64,000 bases of DNA from Gordius sp. MW1 (taxonomy: Eukaryota > Nematomorpha > Gordioida > Gordea > Gordiidae), in NCBI GenBank assembly GCA_964036665.1, contig OZ038533.1:12918413-12982412 (forward strand), read 5' to 3'. Each line of letters starts with the position of its first letter. Within the stretch, counting starts at the first letter, position 1. The notes beneath the pieces were generated by a model. That model searched no databases. It had not been told where the DNA came from and saw only the letters and a list, made by a program, of their open reading frames with translations. This document shows, piece by piece, positions 37,085 to 49,188 of this stretch. The translations under genes and the position numbers were made by a program.

Positions 37085-37247
37085 CATGGGCGTGGCCAGC
37101 ATTTGAATTAGAGGGGGGGTGATTTGGGGAGGGGCAAAATGATCATTTATTGAAATTTTAGCCATAATTTTCCAAAAATTTCATCAAATTTTTGGATTTA
37201 AGGGGACCAGCCGCCCCTCCCTGCCCCCCTCCTTGGCTACGCCCATG
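37085..37247. mobile_element. MITE with CATGGGCGTGGCC ends
   Basis: Inverted ends CATGGGCGTGGCCAGC and TTGGCTACGCCCATG. The flanks TGTAAAAA and TGTGAAAG match at 6 of 8 bases. It lies about 640 bp upstream of the start of the 913-aa gene. Confidence 0.75.
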
Positions 37248-37885
37248 TGTGAAAGAACTGTGCGTTGTGTATAACATTCTTTATTAAATAGATGCGTGGC
37301 CTTAGCACGTGTGGCCTCTCTCCTCTGCATTCTGCAAAGAGTAAACGTAGAAATGAAATGAATGAGTGTGGAAAGGAAAGCCACAGGAAGGGTCATTAGA
37401 ACTTCTTCACCCATCTATGCTCCCCCCCTACTCTCCCTCACTTTTAGTTTATTTGTTATCGTGTAGGTTTTCAAGCTATACCATACTACTATTACCAACC
37501 ACAGAATCGCCTACTAACCCATATTAAGATCGCTTTACCATAGTCAGAGCCAGCTTACCCCCTCCCCCCCTCCCCTTTAATCTATCTCATCGACCTCCCT
37601 CCCTCCCCTATCTTCTCGTTGCTTTTACACTAGTTGCATTGCATTTGCACCATTCCTTATCTCCTCTACCATCACTACAAATCCACGAATTATATTTCCC
37701 TCTTTTTTTCCATGAAATTCTAACTTATGTAGGGGAGGGGTGATTAACGAAATTTGTTCTTCACTAAGCAATGCTATATAATTAATAAGCAATTTTACTA
37801 AATTACTGAGCAATTTTAATCGATTGATTATATTTGTAACCTTAGGTAAAGCTAGCTCCAGTATTTCCGACAAACATTTCTGAAA

Positions 37886-40800
37886 ATGGTCGGCACCGAC
37901 CTGCTATACATGCCATCCTCTTACGGGACCACCGATCATAAGTACGACGCCTGCCTCGACAATTTCGTACTAGAGACGCGTTTTGAACCCCAGGGAGCCA
38001 GTAACGAAAACTCTCCTACCGACTGCCTTAACAAATTCGGCAACAAAAACATCTCCCTCAATAACACCTTCGATTCCCGTGATAAAAATAACGAACGAAT
38101 GGCCCAGTACACTGCCGCCGTGAGGGCTCTGTACGAAACGAGTTCGGACGAAAGTGAAATCACAAGTGTTCTCGACCCGAGCGCTCCTAAGGCGGTCAAG
38201 CCAAAGTTTTGGTTAGGCGCCGCTAGTCCCGAACCGGCCCAACATTACGCTTGCACCACCCTATACGGGGACGGCGGGGAGCGCAGGAGACGTAAAAAGA
38301 CGGTTGGCTGTAAGAACTCGACGGCAGCCCATGAAGCTCTAGAAGGGAGCACTTCTAGCGGTTGTAGTAGCGACGAAAAACACCACGGTCCCAAAGAGCA
38401 TGATGCTGTGGTAGTAGTGAAAGAGGCTAGCTTAGCTCCTATTAATAGGTGTGCCGCGATGTGGGATTTGAAACGATTGTGTAAAAATCTTCCCCCCGTC
38501 GCCTGCCATTCTACGCAAAAACCGAATCGGTCCGGTCATCATCATAGATTATTCTCGCATAAGCGGAGCTCTAGCTTGAACCAAAACGAAAACAAGCTCG
38601 CCCCGGTTCAAATGGGTTTGGAACCGGGATGCGATATCAACGTTGTGAATCCATTATACGTCAAAGGGCGATCTCTCTCGTTGTCAACGCAACCCGCCCC
38701 AACCCTACTGAATATGAATATTGTCTCGGCGTCATTAGAAAATGAAAAAACCAGTAAAAACGTTAATATCTCCACATTTAGATCTTCGTCCTATGGTGCC
38801 ATCGAAAAATCGAAAGACCCCCCACCCGAACCTAATAACGCTAATGGGCCCCGAGTCGTTGTAGTTACTCAAGAAGCCGAATTGTATCGTTCACCTTGGC
38901 TGAGAGCTATTGCTATGGAAGAAGAGAATCCGAAAAAATCGCTTAAAAGTAACGCGCCCAAATTACCTTATTACCGTCGCCCGGACGAACTGACCGAGAA
39001 TAAGGCAATCACAGTATTAGAAAATTCGGTGAAATCGCATGTAAATTATCCAACTAAACTGTTTTATAACCGGAGCGCTGAAATAGCTGTTCCTTATTCG
39101 CGCGTTTCGAATGCTAAGCCATTTTCAAACACGTTGTGGGAGCCTAACAAATTTTGTGACGATTTACGCACGGTTAAAACGCCGATCAAACACACCCCCT
39201 CCCCATTTTCCAGCTTGAGAGTCGGAGGATCGTCCTCCAAAATGACCAATGGCAGAGCTAGCATTTTGCACGCCCGCACTTTACCAACTACCACTACCTG
39301 TACCCCTAATATAACTAGGATTTCGCGTCTGATTCACTCTCAAATTCCGGATCTCAAAGGAAATAAAGTCCAAACTACTATGGCCGAGAAAGGGGGAATA
39401 CCCTCAGCTGACATGTCAACTCCCGAATTAGATTTGAATGACATTTTCGATAATTTGGACACTGTGCTTCAAAATACGCTGGATACCATAGCTAATACCA
39501 GGGCGACAGCACGTTCTACCAAGACAACGCCCCGTGCCCCGACTGTTCGTTCGCATTCGGTGTCCGTTTTTGAGAATTTTGATAACGAATATGATGATAA
39601 TTCCAAGCCTATAATCGCCCCAAACTTCATTAATAATTTCAACAAATATAGTCATAATTGCGAAACCCTCCCTGCTCAGGATGTCAAAATCGTGGACGAA
39701 AGCTTGAAGCGAGGCCACCTCAATATGCCATCATTTGGTGAAACTGCATGTCATATTGGTCGGTGCGCCCGATTTTCTTTCGCAACATATCGTGATTTTC
39801 CGTCATTCAATCGTCTCGAAAATTTTGTGCCCCCTAAGACAATGATCGCCGATTTCGATGGGAACAGTAAAACGTGTAAACCCGAAAATGTAGACATTGC
39901 TATTAACGAGGATTGTCCTCCCTTACCAAAAGTTTCGGATGTCACTTCCTCAGAATTACGTGATTTAACGATACAACCTCCAAAACGTTCTTTGGAGCCC
40001 CTTTTAATTAAGGCTTTAAAGCAAGGTAGGTTATTATATTTTTAAACACTATTTTATAAGTGCAATAGGAAAAATCAGTAATCAATTTTGTGATTCAAAT
40101 TTTAATCGTACCGCTTTAAGGACATGAATCTACAAAATTAGGTGAAAAATGTGGCGATCGGTTTATCCAATGATTTTAATAAAAAATTGGAGGATGATCG
40201 ATTGTTGGTTCAAACAATGTATTTTAATTTATAAAATTGCTATAACAGTAATATAGCACTAAAGCCACCCACCCCTTAAGTAATTTTAAATGGCTATCGA
40301 TAATGGAACGCTTAACGGCTGTGTTTAAACAATCCAGCCCCTACGGTTAATTTATCTTTCTCCAACGATTTTTTCCCATGAAACTATCTTTTCTAGGGAC
40401 TAAGCACCTAAGCTTTAAGTAGAATTCTTAATAAATTATATTAAATAGGTTTTAAATCGTCCTTCCCCACTAGAACGAAACTTAGATTTCAGACTTGATC
40501 CAAGAATTATTAAAGCTAGAAATAAGACTTTTAAATTTAGGGTCTCGCCAAACATCTTACCTAGATGCCGATTATATGATTATCAATTATCATAATGGTT
40601 TATATTTTGGGTCGCCCCTTTACCATCAACACCCGCGCTAACATGGTTTAGTTGACGAAGACAAACCCATGGTCGAAGCCACTCCTTTCTGCTGCGAGCC
40701 CAAAATTATCACTCCTAAAGCCGTGGCGGCGACTACGAGTCTGGCTGAGAAAATAGAGCCGCCCCGACATCATTACACATTTTCCACCATTTGCACGACA

Positions 40801-41608
40801 TCGGGAAATGCAATCGATCCCACCTCAAAGCAGGAGCAATCATTTAGCGCCCCTTGGAGAAGATCGGATAAGAGACCGGCTTGGTATTCTCAATACATCT
40901 CTAGTACCCTTATGGGCGGTAATCGAAAAGCGAAAAAGTCTTTGGGGCCTCTTTCCAACATTGACTCGATTTTTTCAACACTACCAACTTCTAAGCCTAT
41001 TACTACTACTGTTCAAGATAGTTTTGAAAAAGTTAACTATGGAATTGCAGGGCGACAGCATAATAATTCATCCCCGCTAAAATGTGAGGGAAACGTCCAG
41101 GAAAGCAATTCCCACACTTATCAGGTTTTTATAAAACTTGACAATGTAAGTTTAATTAAAATTATCAATAAATAATATGTAACAAAAAAACGCGATTCTT
41201 ATTCAAACTAAAAGCGGATCATTTCAAAAGCCAAGCAAATCTAATTGAGAACCCTAACCCTTGCCCTATCAACCCTGACCCCACAAGACATCAAGCATTT
41301 TATATTAGTTTATGAAATGAACAGCTTTTAGTTTGAACAGAAACGAAAAACGCTTAGCAACCGATTGGGGAATATTATTTTACCAGGCTAAATTTTATTA
41401 TTGTTTGTTATTTAAGTCATATATTTTGTACATTAGATATTTACCTATTTGGGGTATTCAAGAATACTTTTGTGTAATTTAATTTATCACAACGCTACAG
41501 TATTTCGACGATCGGATTCCAATCCCCAAAAAACGGAGCCATTTTTCTCTTTCACTCAGTATGACCGAAAGAGATTGGCCCCCTCCTCCTTCATTTCCAC
41601 CAACATAG
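37886..41608 (+). CDS. 913-aa, largely disordered protein, three exons, unknown family
   Basis: Exon 1 runs 37886-40025 (ends CAAG|GTAGGT, phase 1). Exon 2 is 40652-41145 (starts after GGTTTAG, ends GACAAT|GTAAGT, phase 0). Exon 3 is 41501-41608 (starts after GCTACAG, TAG stop). Both junctions keep frame and the total is 914 codons. Codon use and CpG content contrast sharply with the flanks, strong evidence for a real gene. ATG 37886 has context AAAATGG and an in-frame TAG about 35 bases upstream. The protein is rich in Ser, Asn, Pro and charged residues, with SSSDE-like acidic patches, RRRRKK near residue 130, a His cluster near residue 220 and a Pro-rich C-terminus (ERDWPPPPSFPPT). I see no signal peptide, membrane segment or folded domain. 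It looks like a scaffold, cytoskeletal adaptor or nuclear protein. AATAAA occurs at 41962-41967. Confidence 0.8.
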
Positions 41609-42053
41609 CACTGTGCACGTCTCTAACCAAAAAGCTAAGCTGAAAACCCTTAGAATGACCATTAATATCATGAAAATTTCTTTATTATGGCACATCCTTC
41701 AAGTAGTATTAAGAAGCATGTATACGCATTTTTTATTTATACGATTATTAATTTATTTATATAACATTTTTTTTTACACGGTATTTCCACACCCACGCAT
41801 TTATAATTTTGGAGCATAATGCTTACATTTTTATAGATTTTGGTTTGGATTCGAAATGTCAAACACTATTTTAATCCTTACGCATTTATTATTGTAGTCC
41901 ATTTTTCTTCGACAATTTGTTTAGGATATGAATGCTTTTAGCTTACATATATTATGACGAAAATAAATTATATAATGATCTGGAACGGAGAATTATTTCA
42001 ACCCTCATTGCGAAAATTTAATATTTTCAAATAGTTGTGCTAAAGCATGATGG

Positions 42054-42162
42054 GATGGGCGTAGGCAGGATTGAAAGAGGCGGGCAAAATTAGTAAAGCC
42101 ATAAATATATTGAAATTTAAAGAATTTCTTGATTTAGAGGGGGGAAGCCGTACGCCCATGTG
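42054..42162. mobile_element. Degenerate CATGGGCG-family MITE
   Basis: ATGGGCGTAGGCAGGATTG on the left and CCGTACGCCCATG on the right remain. The G-run is short. The probable 8-bp flanks TGCTAAAG (42039-42046) and TGCTAGTG (after 42162) match at 6 of 8. Confidence 0.55.
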
Positions 42163-42212
42163 CTAGTGCTAACTAATTGTACTATGAGATAAGTCAATGA
42201 ACGGTTCAATAT

Positions 42213-42533
42213 TTAAATCAGTGTAAGTAAACAACCTAATTTATGGTAATTCTCTAAATGTTCAGAATAATATGATCGCGCACGTATTAAATAATTCATA
42301 TCCTGTTTGTGTGCGTGTTGGAAGGAAGGTATAATGGATTTGCTTTGATCATCGAATCTCAACGCATCTTTTATTTCCTCGGATACGTTAAATTTGACGA
42401 TTTTACAATCTATCGATGAAAAAACGTTTTTAACAGTAGGTTTTTTAAACGTTAAATGCAAAACAAACGCCTTTTTCGAAAAATCGTTAAAAGTTAAATG
42501 ACCGTCCTGTCTGGACAATTTGAATTCCAACAT
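42213..42533 (-). CDS. Coding-like minus-strand segment, unknown family
   Basis: A 106-codon frame runs from ATG 42533 to TAA 42213. It is CpG-richer and less AT-biased than its surroundings, like the two neighbouring gene loci. The peptide is soluble-looking (EEIKDALRFDDQSKSIIPSF, then MNYLIRARSYYSEHLENYHKL). It may be a first exon, a last exon after an acceptor such as TTGTCCAG, or a single-exon gene. No splice partner is certain. It is not the missing end of the SOCS gene, whose stop lies at 45919. Family unknown. Confidence 0.45.
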   Translation of the reverse strand: MLEFKLSRQDGHLTFNDFSKKAFVLHLTFKKPTVKNVFSSIDCKIVKFNVSEEIKDALRFDDQSKSIIPSFQHAHKQDMNYLIRARSYYSEHLENYHKLGCLLTLI

Positions 42534-42549
42534 CAGATTGGATAAGAAA

Positions 42550-43300
42550 TTAAAATTTTAATTGAGTTGTGTGAGAATTTTAATATATATAATTAATATT
42601 AATTTCACTTAGAAATGTCTTTGTTGTGCAAATCTTGCTACTGAATTTTTTGGAAATAATGAAAAGTTTCGACAAAAGTACATTTTAATTAAAATTTAAG
42701 TTGTATAATTGAAAAAAGGTTTAAAACTTATAAATATAATAATAGAGTTTTAGAAATTACTAAATGGCCAACTTCACATGCAGGAATATTCTTAATAAAA
42801 CAAATATTAATATCACAATTTGTTAGCCATTGTATATTAAGGTTTATGTTAATTGAAGATGTTGATGGGTTCTAAATTTAAACTAATCATTAACATTATA
42901 TTAATCTCATTTTTAAAACTTTGAATCCAGTTTAACAATCACTTAGGATAATAAATAGTCGCGACTACAAATTATTACAAATGCCATTATCAAATGAATT
43001 TTTTATCTAAAAAAATTTACCTCCTGATAATGTTCGTACCACCATATATAATGTGAATTTATTTACCGAATTCTGGAAAAAATATTTTTATTGGATTAAA
43101 ATCTAACTTAAAAATGAGAGATATAATTGATAGTTTATTATATCGGCATCTCTATGGGCCTAGCTTGGATAAAGGGAAGTGGTCAAAAATTTGTTATATT
43201 TGGGAAGGGCGTTTTGGCACGTCAAAAATAAAAACCCCTATTAAAATAATTGCTGTGTGATCTTCTGCATGCCTTACATCAAAATTTGAATGGAAAGTAT
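42550..43300. other. AT-rich stretch
   Basis: No gene or clear repeat boundary seen on either strand. Confidence 0.4.
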
Positions 43301-43308
43301 TGTAACAT

Positions 43309-43387
43309 GCCCTATCAACTCGCCGAAGACCATCTCGCCGAATTTGACATTAAATTCGGCGAGATGGTTTTCGGCAGGTTGACGGGC
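43309..43387. repeat. GC-rich perfect-stem hairpin, 79 bp
   Basis: GAAGACCATCTCGCCGAATT on the left pairs with AATTCGGCGAGATGGTTTTC on the right around a loop of about 4-6 bases. Outer parts GCCCTATCAACTCGCC and TGCCGAAAACC-side sequence also pair. The stem is about 38 bp, in strong contrast with the AT-rich surroundings. It could be a small palindromic MITE or a hairpin RNA precursor; no flanking duplication is obvious. Confidence 0.7.
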
Positions 43388-44269
43388 CACCGTAACATTT
43401 TAACCCTTTAAAAAATTAATTTGGATATACGCGGATGTGATACTTTGAGAAAGAATTGTTTAAGAAAAAAAAATTTATAACTTATATTTTTGTTGTAACT
43501 TTAATATTACGTATTATTTTACTCATTGTATCACTCTCTATTCTATACGCTATAAAAGAATTATTTTAATTGACTATTTTTAAAAGGGCAACTTAACAAA
43601 TATTTAGCCATTTTAAGAAATAAATAAAGTCAAAAACATATTTTACAAAGAAGAGAAATTAACTCTTTATGTCTATGAATGATTTATAATTGTTATAATA
43701 TAGGCTAAAAAATATTTTATATGATGCAATTATTTCTCTCGCACAGAAAAAGCTTCTATTTTTAGTATTACATTTTTACACCTGATTGATCGGTTTGATA
43801 ACTGGAAAAGCAAGTTAGGGAAAATCGAAATTTTTAAAATATTAAATCTTTGAGTTTTATCAATAATTCAAGTTTAAATAAAAGTTTTATCTACTTTTAC
43901 ACAATAATCAAACAATTTCATTTTTAATAAATTAAAAAAGATACAAATTTTGTCACATTTATTTATCAAGATTATAAGAGCATTCGATTAATTGCAAAAT
44001 AGGATTAGCTGATAAAACAAACCCGAGGTCTTACCCATGTTATATTGTTATAAAATTTAAAACATCACTCATATAAAACTTTAGCATTTGTATTATAAAT
44101 ATAAAACTTTTTATCTTGTATACCATGCTGCTTGAGATGATGGATGGTATGCTTTTTCTACAAATATGCCAGTGAAGGTCAAACAATTTTAAATAAAATA
44201 CGCTTTTTGCTAAAAACTTTTAGATGTAGTGTATGATTTATTCAAATATATCTTATTGTCCTCTTTAGG

Positions 44270-45061
44270 TCAAGCCACAACGACGTTAAGGGAAGCTACC
44301 CACTTCAACTCGCTTGAACCTTAAGGCATGTTTTGGTAATTCATCGAGCAACGATGATAGCCAGCATTACAACCTTACAGGTCCCTCGCTTTTGATGGTT
44401 CCGGTCACGAGTGGCTTGAAGCCTATCCCAGCAAACTTTTGGGAATGCTGCTTGAAGACTTTGAGCTATCATATTCCATAGCTTTAAGGTTGGGGATAAG
44501 TTAGAGCAGAGAATTCAATTGACCATTGTAGACGAATATGCTAGGCACCCTCTACACTGCTTAGCAAACAAATATAATTATGTTAGGCACACTAAAGCTA
44601 ATTTATTAATTCAAGCTGTCCTTAAAAAGGTGAAAATCCCCTCAATCCTTGAGCCGTCAGATCCCTCGCTTGAAGGTAGGATGCGCCCTGACGGCTCTTC
44701 TCTAGTCCCCTGGCAAAATGGGCTATCCCTCAAATGGGATTTTACTTGTATTGACCTATTTGCCCCTTCCCATTTTAATTACGACCCTATCGCTACAGCA
44801 GAAGGGCGTAAAACTACAAAATACTCTGCCCTTTTGGCTCCAATATTTTTATCCCTGTCGTTGCCTCGTGCTCCGGTTCCTTCGGTAAACAGGCAATGGG
44901 GTTTTTTAAAGAATTCGGAAAACGCTCACCGAAATCTAAAATTTCTGCGTCCTTTTACTCAGGCAAAACAACTAGGGATTCTTGTTGTGCGATACAACTT
45001 TAAATCCTTCGCCAAATCATGGCCCGTTTTAGAAGATAATGACATAGATCTTTGTATTTAA
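44270..45061 (+). pseudogene. Mobile-element-associated domain fragment (RPDG...VPW...WD.T..D.FAPS family)
   Basis: The frame 44519-45061 includes ANLLIQAVLKKVKIPSILEP, then GRMRPDGSSLVPWQNGLSLK and WDFTCIDLFAPSHFNY, and a charged RKTTKYSAL helix. This pattern (RPDG-(S/V)-x2-VPW, WD-x-T-x2-D-x-FAPS) is familiar from the C-terminal part of reverse-transcriptase-linked or orphan mobile-element proteins widespread in invertebrate genomes. The segment just upstream (44400-44520) continues the family pattern in a different frame (ALRLGI), so it is frameshifted. The start of the element is lost. A domesticated role cannot be excluded but is not supported. Confidence 0.6.
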
Positions 45062-45168
45062 TCAATATGTCTTATTATTTTTATATTTCGCTTATCTATG
45101 TAATTTATTTCGTGAAAATAAACTTTTTAAGCATATAATTCTGGGAGTAATTTTTTTATCCTAAATAT

Positions 45169-45280
45169 CATGGGCCACAGCCCCCGCCCCTTAAAATCTA
45201 AAAATTTAATAAAATTATTATTTAGCCCCTCCCTAAAGCATTATTGCTCCCCTCTAGTTCCAATCCTGGCTACGCCCATG
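45169..45280. mobile_element. Short CATGGGC-family MITE
   Basis: Left end CATGGGCCACAGCC, right end CCTGGCTACGCCCATG. A perfect 8-bp duplication CTAAATAT at 45161-45168 and 45281-45288. The left half is shortened. Confidence 0.85.
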
Positions 45281-45918
45281 CTAAATATGTTTTAAAATCG
45301 ACTGTCCAACATAATAAGCATCTTTTTAAAAATGTGTTTTGTTGTTTAGTCGACATTAATTTAAGCAGGACTATGCATGTTATTATGCTTAAATAGTTTA
45401 AGGAGAGAATTCTATTTAATTTCAAATAATATAGCTAAGAAATTTTCATATGGAGATAAACTTTTCTTGGTTATTTCTAATTTGTAGTATTATAAAGTTA
45501 TAAAATCAAAATTCTTTAATTATAAATTCACATTTAGATATCAACGTTTAACAAGAAAACGCAAAAAAGTTTAAAAGTTTAAACTTCACCATTTATAAGT
45601 GTCTTGCAAAGTCATGATACCGCACTCCTAAAACAAATTTTAAACCATTAATTTATTTAAAAAACTAAATTCGAGATTTCTTTAATATTTTTTCCACTTT
45701 AAAAATCGGCGACCAGTATTAATTTAATATATATAAATACATATAGATTACATTCGCACATATACGTCTCTAGCATTTAACCCGATTTAACATGTGAAAA
45801 TACAGGCTCAATCGCAACAATTTGAGAAGGGAATGCATTTGCAATTTAAACATCAATAACAAGAGTAGGCGGTGGGTGATAAATATTAAAAATAAATAAA
45901 AAAATATTTTCTCCAAAG

Positions 45919-48612
45919 CTACGTAGTTTCCGGACTTTCAATCAAGTATCGAGGTTCTCTCAAGTATGATTTTAAGGGTTCAGGAACGGGCAATAGTTCA
46001 ATCGATTGTCGAGGTATGAGGGTTAAAATTGAGTATCTAAATAATATAAGTTGTAAAATTACACCTGATGACCGCGGCAAACGATGGGAAGATTTTTTAA
46101 AATAATAGTTTGCGGGCGACTTCTTTACTCTTATAGTAAAAAATCACTATTAACTGAAGATACCTCAAACGTTTAATAAGATTTAAAATATAGTGTCTCT
46201 CTCGAAATCAAAAATTAGGCAACTTCGATCACTGAAAATTCATCGTAAAATTAAAAATTAAAAAAAAATTAATATTGTTTCACCAAAAACATTTTTGCCT
46301 ATAAGTACAAGACAATCTAACGAACGCCGTCTTATTATCTTTAACGCCTAAACTCATTTTTACCCGTCTAAATGTATAAGCCGTTACACAATGAAACTAT
46401 AAGAACATACTCTATTAAAAATTTAAAAGAACCGTCAATTAGTATGCTATGTCGGCGATAAAAGAACATAAAACAAAGTGGTTTTAACTAGAGATTGATT
46501 TATTTTCTTATAAGATTATCGATATCACTCAACAACATCATTGAAATAAGTTCACGTAAGATTAGAAGGAAATTTTTTTATTAATTGCTATGCAATTTAT
46601 GTTTTAGGTTAATTATCCAAATATTTGTATATCCAATAAAATGTAAACGCGATATGATGAGATTTTAAAAATTTTGCCGCTTCACCATTCATATAAATGA
46701 GCAATTTAAAAAAAGTAAAATACCAAAATCAGATTTTCATAATTTAAAACACCACCTGCATAAATGCTTGAGGGAATTCATGTTGCAAAATCGGTTTAGG
46801 GGCACGAGTAATTGTAGCTCGACCGGGATGGAATTTGGCCGACGACCCGCATAAAAATCGGCCCCATCCAATCGATTCCCGAAATGTGGTTTGTGAAAGA
46901 GGTAACTGCTATGACCTTCCCTGCATGACGACATGGCCATGTCTATGAAAGCTTCGCACGAATCGGCCCCCAACGAATCGAAAAAGATAAATTTTCCTAC
47001 GATAATTGTGTCATAGTAATAATATGTATTTCACAAAACGTAGGCAAAGTAAATGAGGGTCCTGCTTCAGGAATGACTCAAAAATCCGACCCCAAGTTCT
47101 AAAACTTAAGATCTGGTCGGATGCGTATTAAGGCATCAATTTATCATGTTTGTTTCGATAACCATTATTTTAAAAATGAAGTTTACAAATTAAAATTGCG
47201 GCATGGGTTAGAATTTATGTAACAATATTTAGGTATCGGAAGTATATTAAAAAAAATTTTGATCGAAAGTGTTTTAAAGTTTCTAGGTCGAGTATATGTT
47301 TTTAAAAACAAATTCGTGTTGCATAATAATGGCTAAGCTATGGTTAGGTTAGGTAGGTACTGAGATAGAGTGATTTACTGTTGGGGTGATCTGTCTGAAT
47401 TCGTCCGTTTATCGTTTTGCAGAGAATATTAACTAAATTTTTGAACTTTTCTTAAAAAAGCGAAAGGTTTAAATACAATTATAGGCTTAATAAAATTTTA
47501 CCCACTAGAAATCGACAAATAGCGATAATCATTAAACATTTGATAAGTGGCCATTATAAACTTTGGTATCATATAACTCAAATTTGCAATCAATTAAAAT
47601 GTATTCGTTTATAAACAAGTGGGGTGGGACATTTGTTTTTAGGGAGAGAATTATGGATAAATTAATAAATAGTTGACCACACTTGCCAGGCTTAAAATCA
47701 AATTAAACTTTTTGTCTTAAAATAGTTTTAAAGCCAAAGAAATATATGAAAAACTGACTAATTTATTTCTTATTCAATGTCTTTTTATTTTTCACATATT
47801 GAACAGAGATTTAAAGGGCTTAGAAATAAAATTAAAACAAGTTTTACTCCAGGTGGCTTAGATAAATTTAACCAGACAAACTAATGTTGTAAACTGGTTT
47901 TGTTTGGTCGACTGGTTCAACTCGACTAACCGTCGATTCGGGTCAGTTTTTCAAATTTCGACTATACCTAGTAATCAACTAAGAAAAACGGAACATAAAA
48001 CATTTGGTCTGGTTATGTTTAGTCGGCTAAAACCAAAGATCGGCCAAACAAAACCCATGTCATTTTATTTTTTCACAGTTTTTTCGATTTGTTCTCTCCA
48101 TATACACCTCAAAAAAGGGGCAAGAAAGCTCATTTTCGCAACTTTGAACTGAATCATTTCAAAAACTTGACGTATAGGTTAAAAACAGCAAACAGATCGA
48201 AAATAATAGAATGCACATAGATATATTTTGTTCCCAACAATAAAAAAAATATATTAAAATCTCCCTAAAACAATAAAATAAAAGTCTCTTAACCGCTTTT
48301 CGGTTGATTATTTTTTTGAAGACCTGTGTTATCAATGATATCGTTTCCCGTACCTCGATTAGAGTTGAAGCGAAAATGGCAGGTTTTGCCTTGAGATCTA
48401 AAACTCAAAGTGAGTAGATGATTGTCGTCCGTGCTATCGCGTACTAAGAACGAACCATCGGGTTTGCCGGCAAGTCTTTCCTCCGATTCCAACCAACTCA
48501 AGGGTCCCCAATACCAACAATACTTGGCATAAAAATTCCATAAATTTTGGTAAAAATCAATGAAAGCGCATTTAAAAACATACGAGCCTAAATCACTCAA
48601 AGAACTAGAAAT
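45919..48612 (-). CDS. SOCS6/SOCS7-like suppressor of cytokine signalling, C-terminal exons (SH2 + SOCS box)
   Basis: Three minus-strand exons join in frame: 48612-48354 (ends CGAG|GTACGG), 46996-46756 (starts after CGTAG, ends TGCAG|GTGGTG) and 46036-45919 (starts after TATTTAG, TAG stop). They encode 205 aa. An SH2 domain begins CWYWGPLSWLESEERL and holds GSFLVRD with the phosphotyrosine-binding Arg, then LSFRSQGKTCHFRF. It continues across exon 2 to LKHLCR. A SOCS box follows (RQSIELLPVPEPLKSYL). The WYWGP start, LSFRSQGKT and LP-P--L--YL tail are those of the SOCS6/7 (Drosophila Socs16D) group. Such proteins use SH2 to bind phosphotyrosine and the SOCS box to recruit elongin B/C-cullin 5 for ubiquitination. 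The N-terminal exons lie at higher coordinates and were not identified; the 48612 boundary is uncertain. Confidence 0.88.
47882..48060. mobile_element. Diverged hAT-like MITE (8488-8571 family)
   Basis: TAATGTTGTAAACTGG and GTTTTGTTTGGTCGACTGG on the left, and CCAAACAAAACCCATG on the right, match the family arms. Inner GTCGACT blocks pair. It lies in an intron of the SOCS gene. Confidence 0.5.
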
Positions 48613-48639
48613 CTATCTGACAAAGGGAGAGACAGAAGT

Positions 48640-49180
48640 TGGTAAAAATAACCGAAGTTATTTGAAATTTTTAAATATTTTTAAAACTAATAATAATAAT
48701 AACAATAAATTAAATAAGGATCTTATCGCAAGGTTATAGATAAAAAAAATATTTAAAAAAACATTTTTGCAAAATATTTGATAATATTAGCTTGAAAACT
48801 TTTGTCTGGTGTTGTATACTATGAGCCAATTTAAGTTTTATCATCTAAAGGGAAATTTTATATCTTTGCAAAGGTAAGCAAAGAAAATCGATGGGGGGGG
48901 GGATTATCTTTTTATTTTTATTGCACACTTTTGTAATATTTTCCATGTATCTTAAATATAGAAAATATGTACGTGCACATGAATTAAAAAGAGAAGTGGT
49001 GATATCAAAAAAGGCTACTGCTTCCCTAAATTGAGCTAAAACATGCTTAAACTCTAAAATGACCACTTTGCTTTTTTACATAAATTTATTAAACAACTAA
49101 CACATATTCATAAAGAATATATCTAGACTTCAAACTGTAACAAATGTTCGTTATTCTTTAGGCATTTTGTATGTTTCATG
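48640..49180. other. AT-rich stretch upstream of the SH2 exon
   Basis: This is inferred intron of the SOCS gene. No further exon could be assigned. A nine-G run lies near 48893-48902. Confidence 0.4.
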
Positions 49181-49188
49181 GCTACGCG

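Noticed and set aside
39428..39718. Minus-strand frames opposite the 913-aa gene
   Set aside because: They are antisense shadows of a strong coding exon.
41258..41290. CCCTAACCC telomere-like sequence
   Set aside because: Only isolated short matches; not an array.
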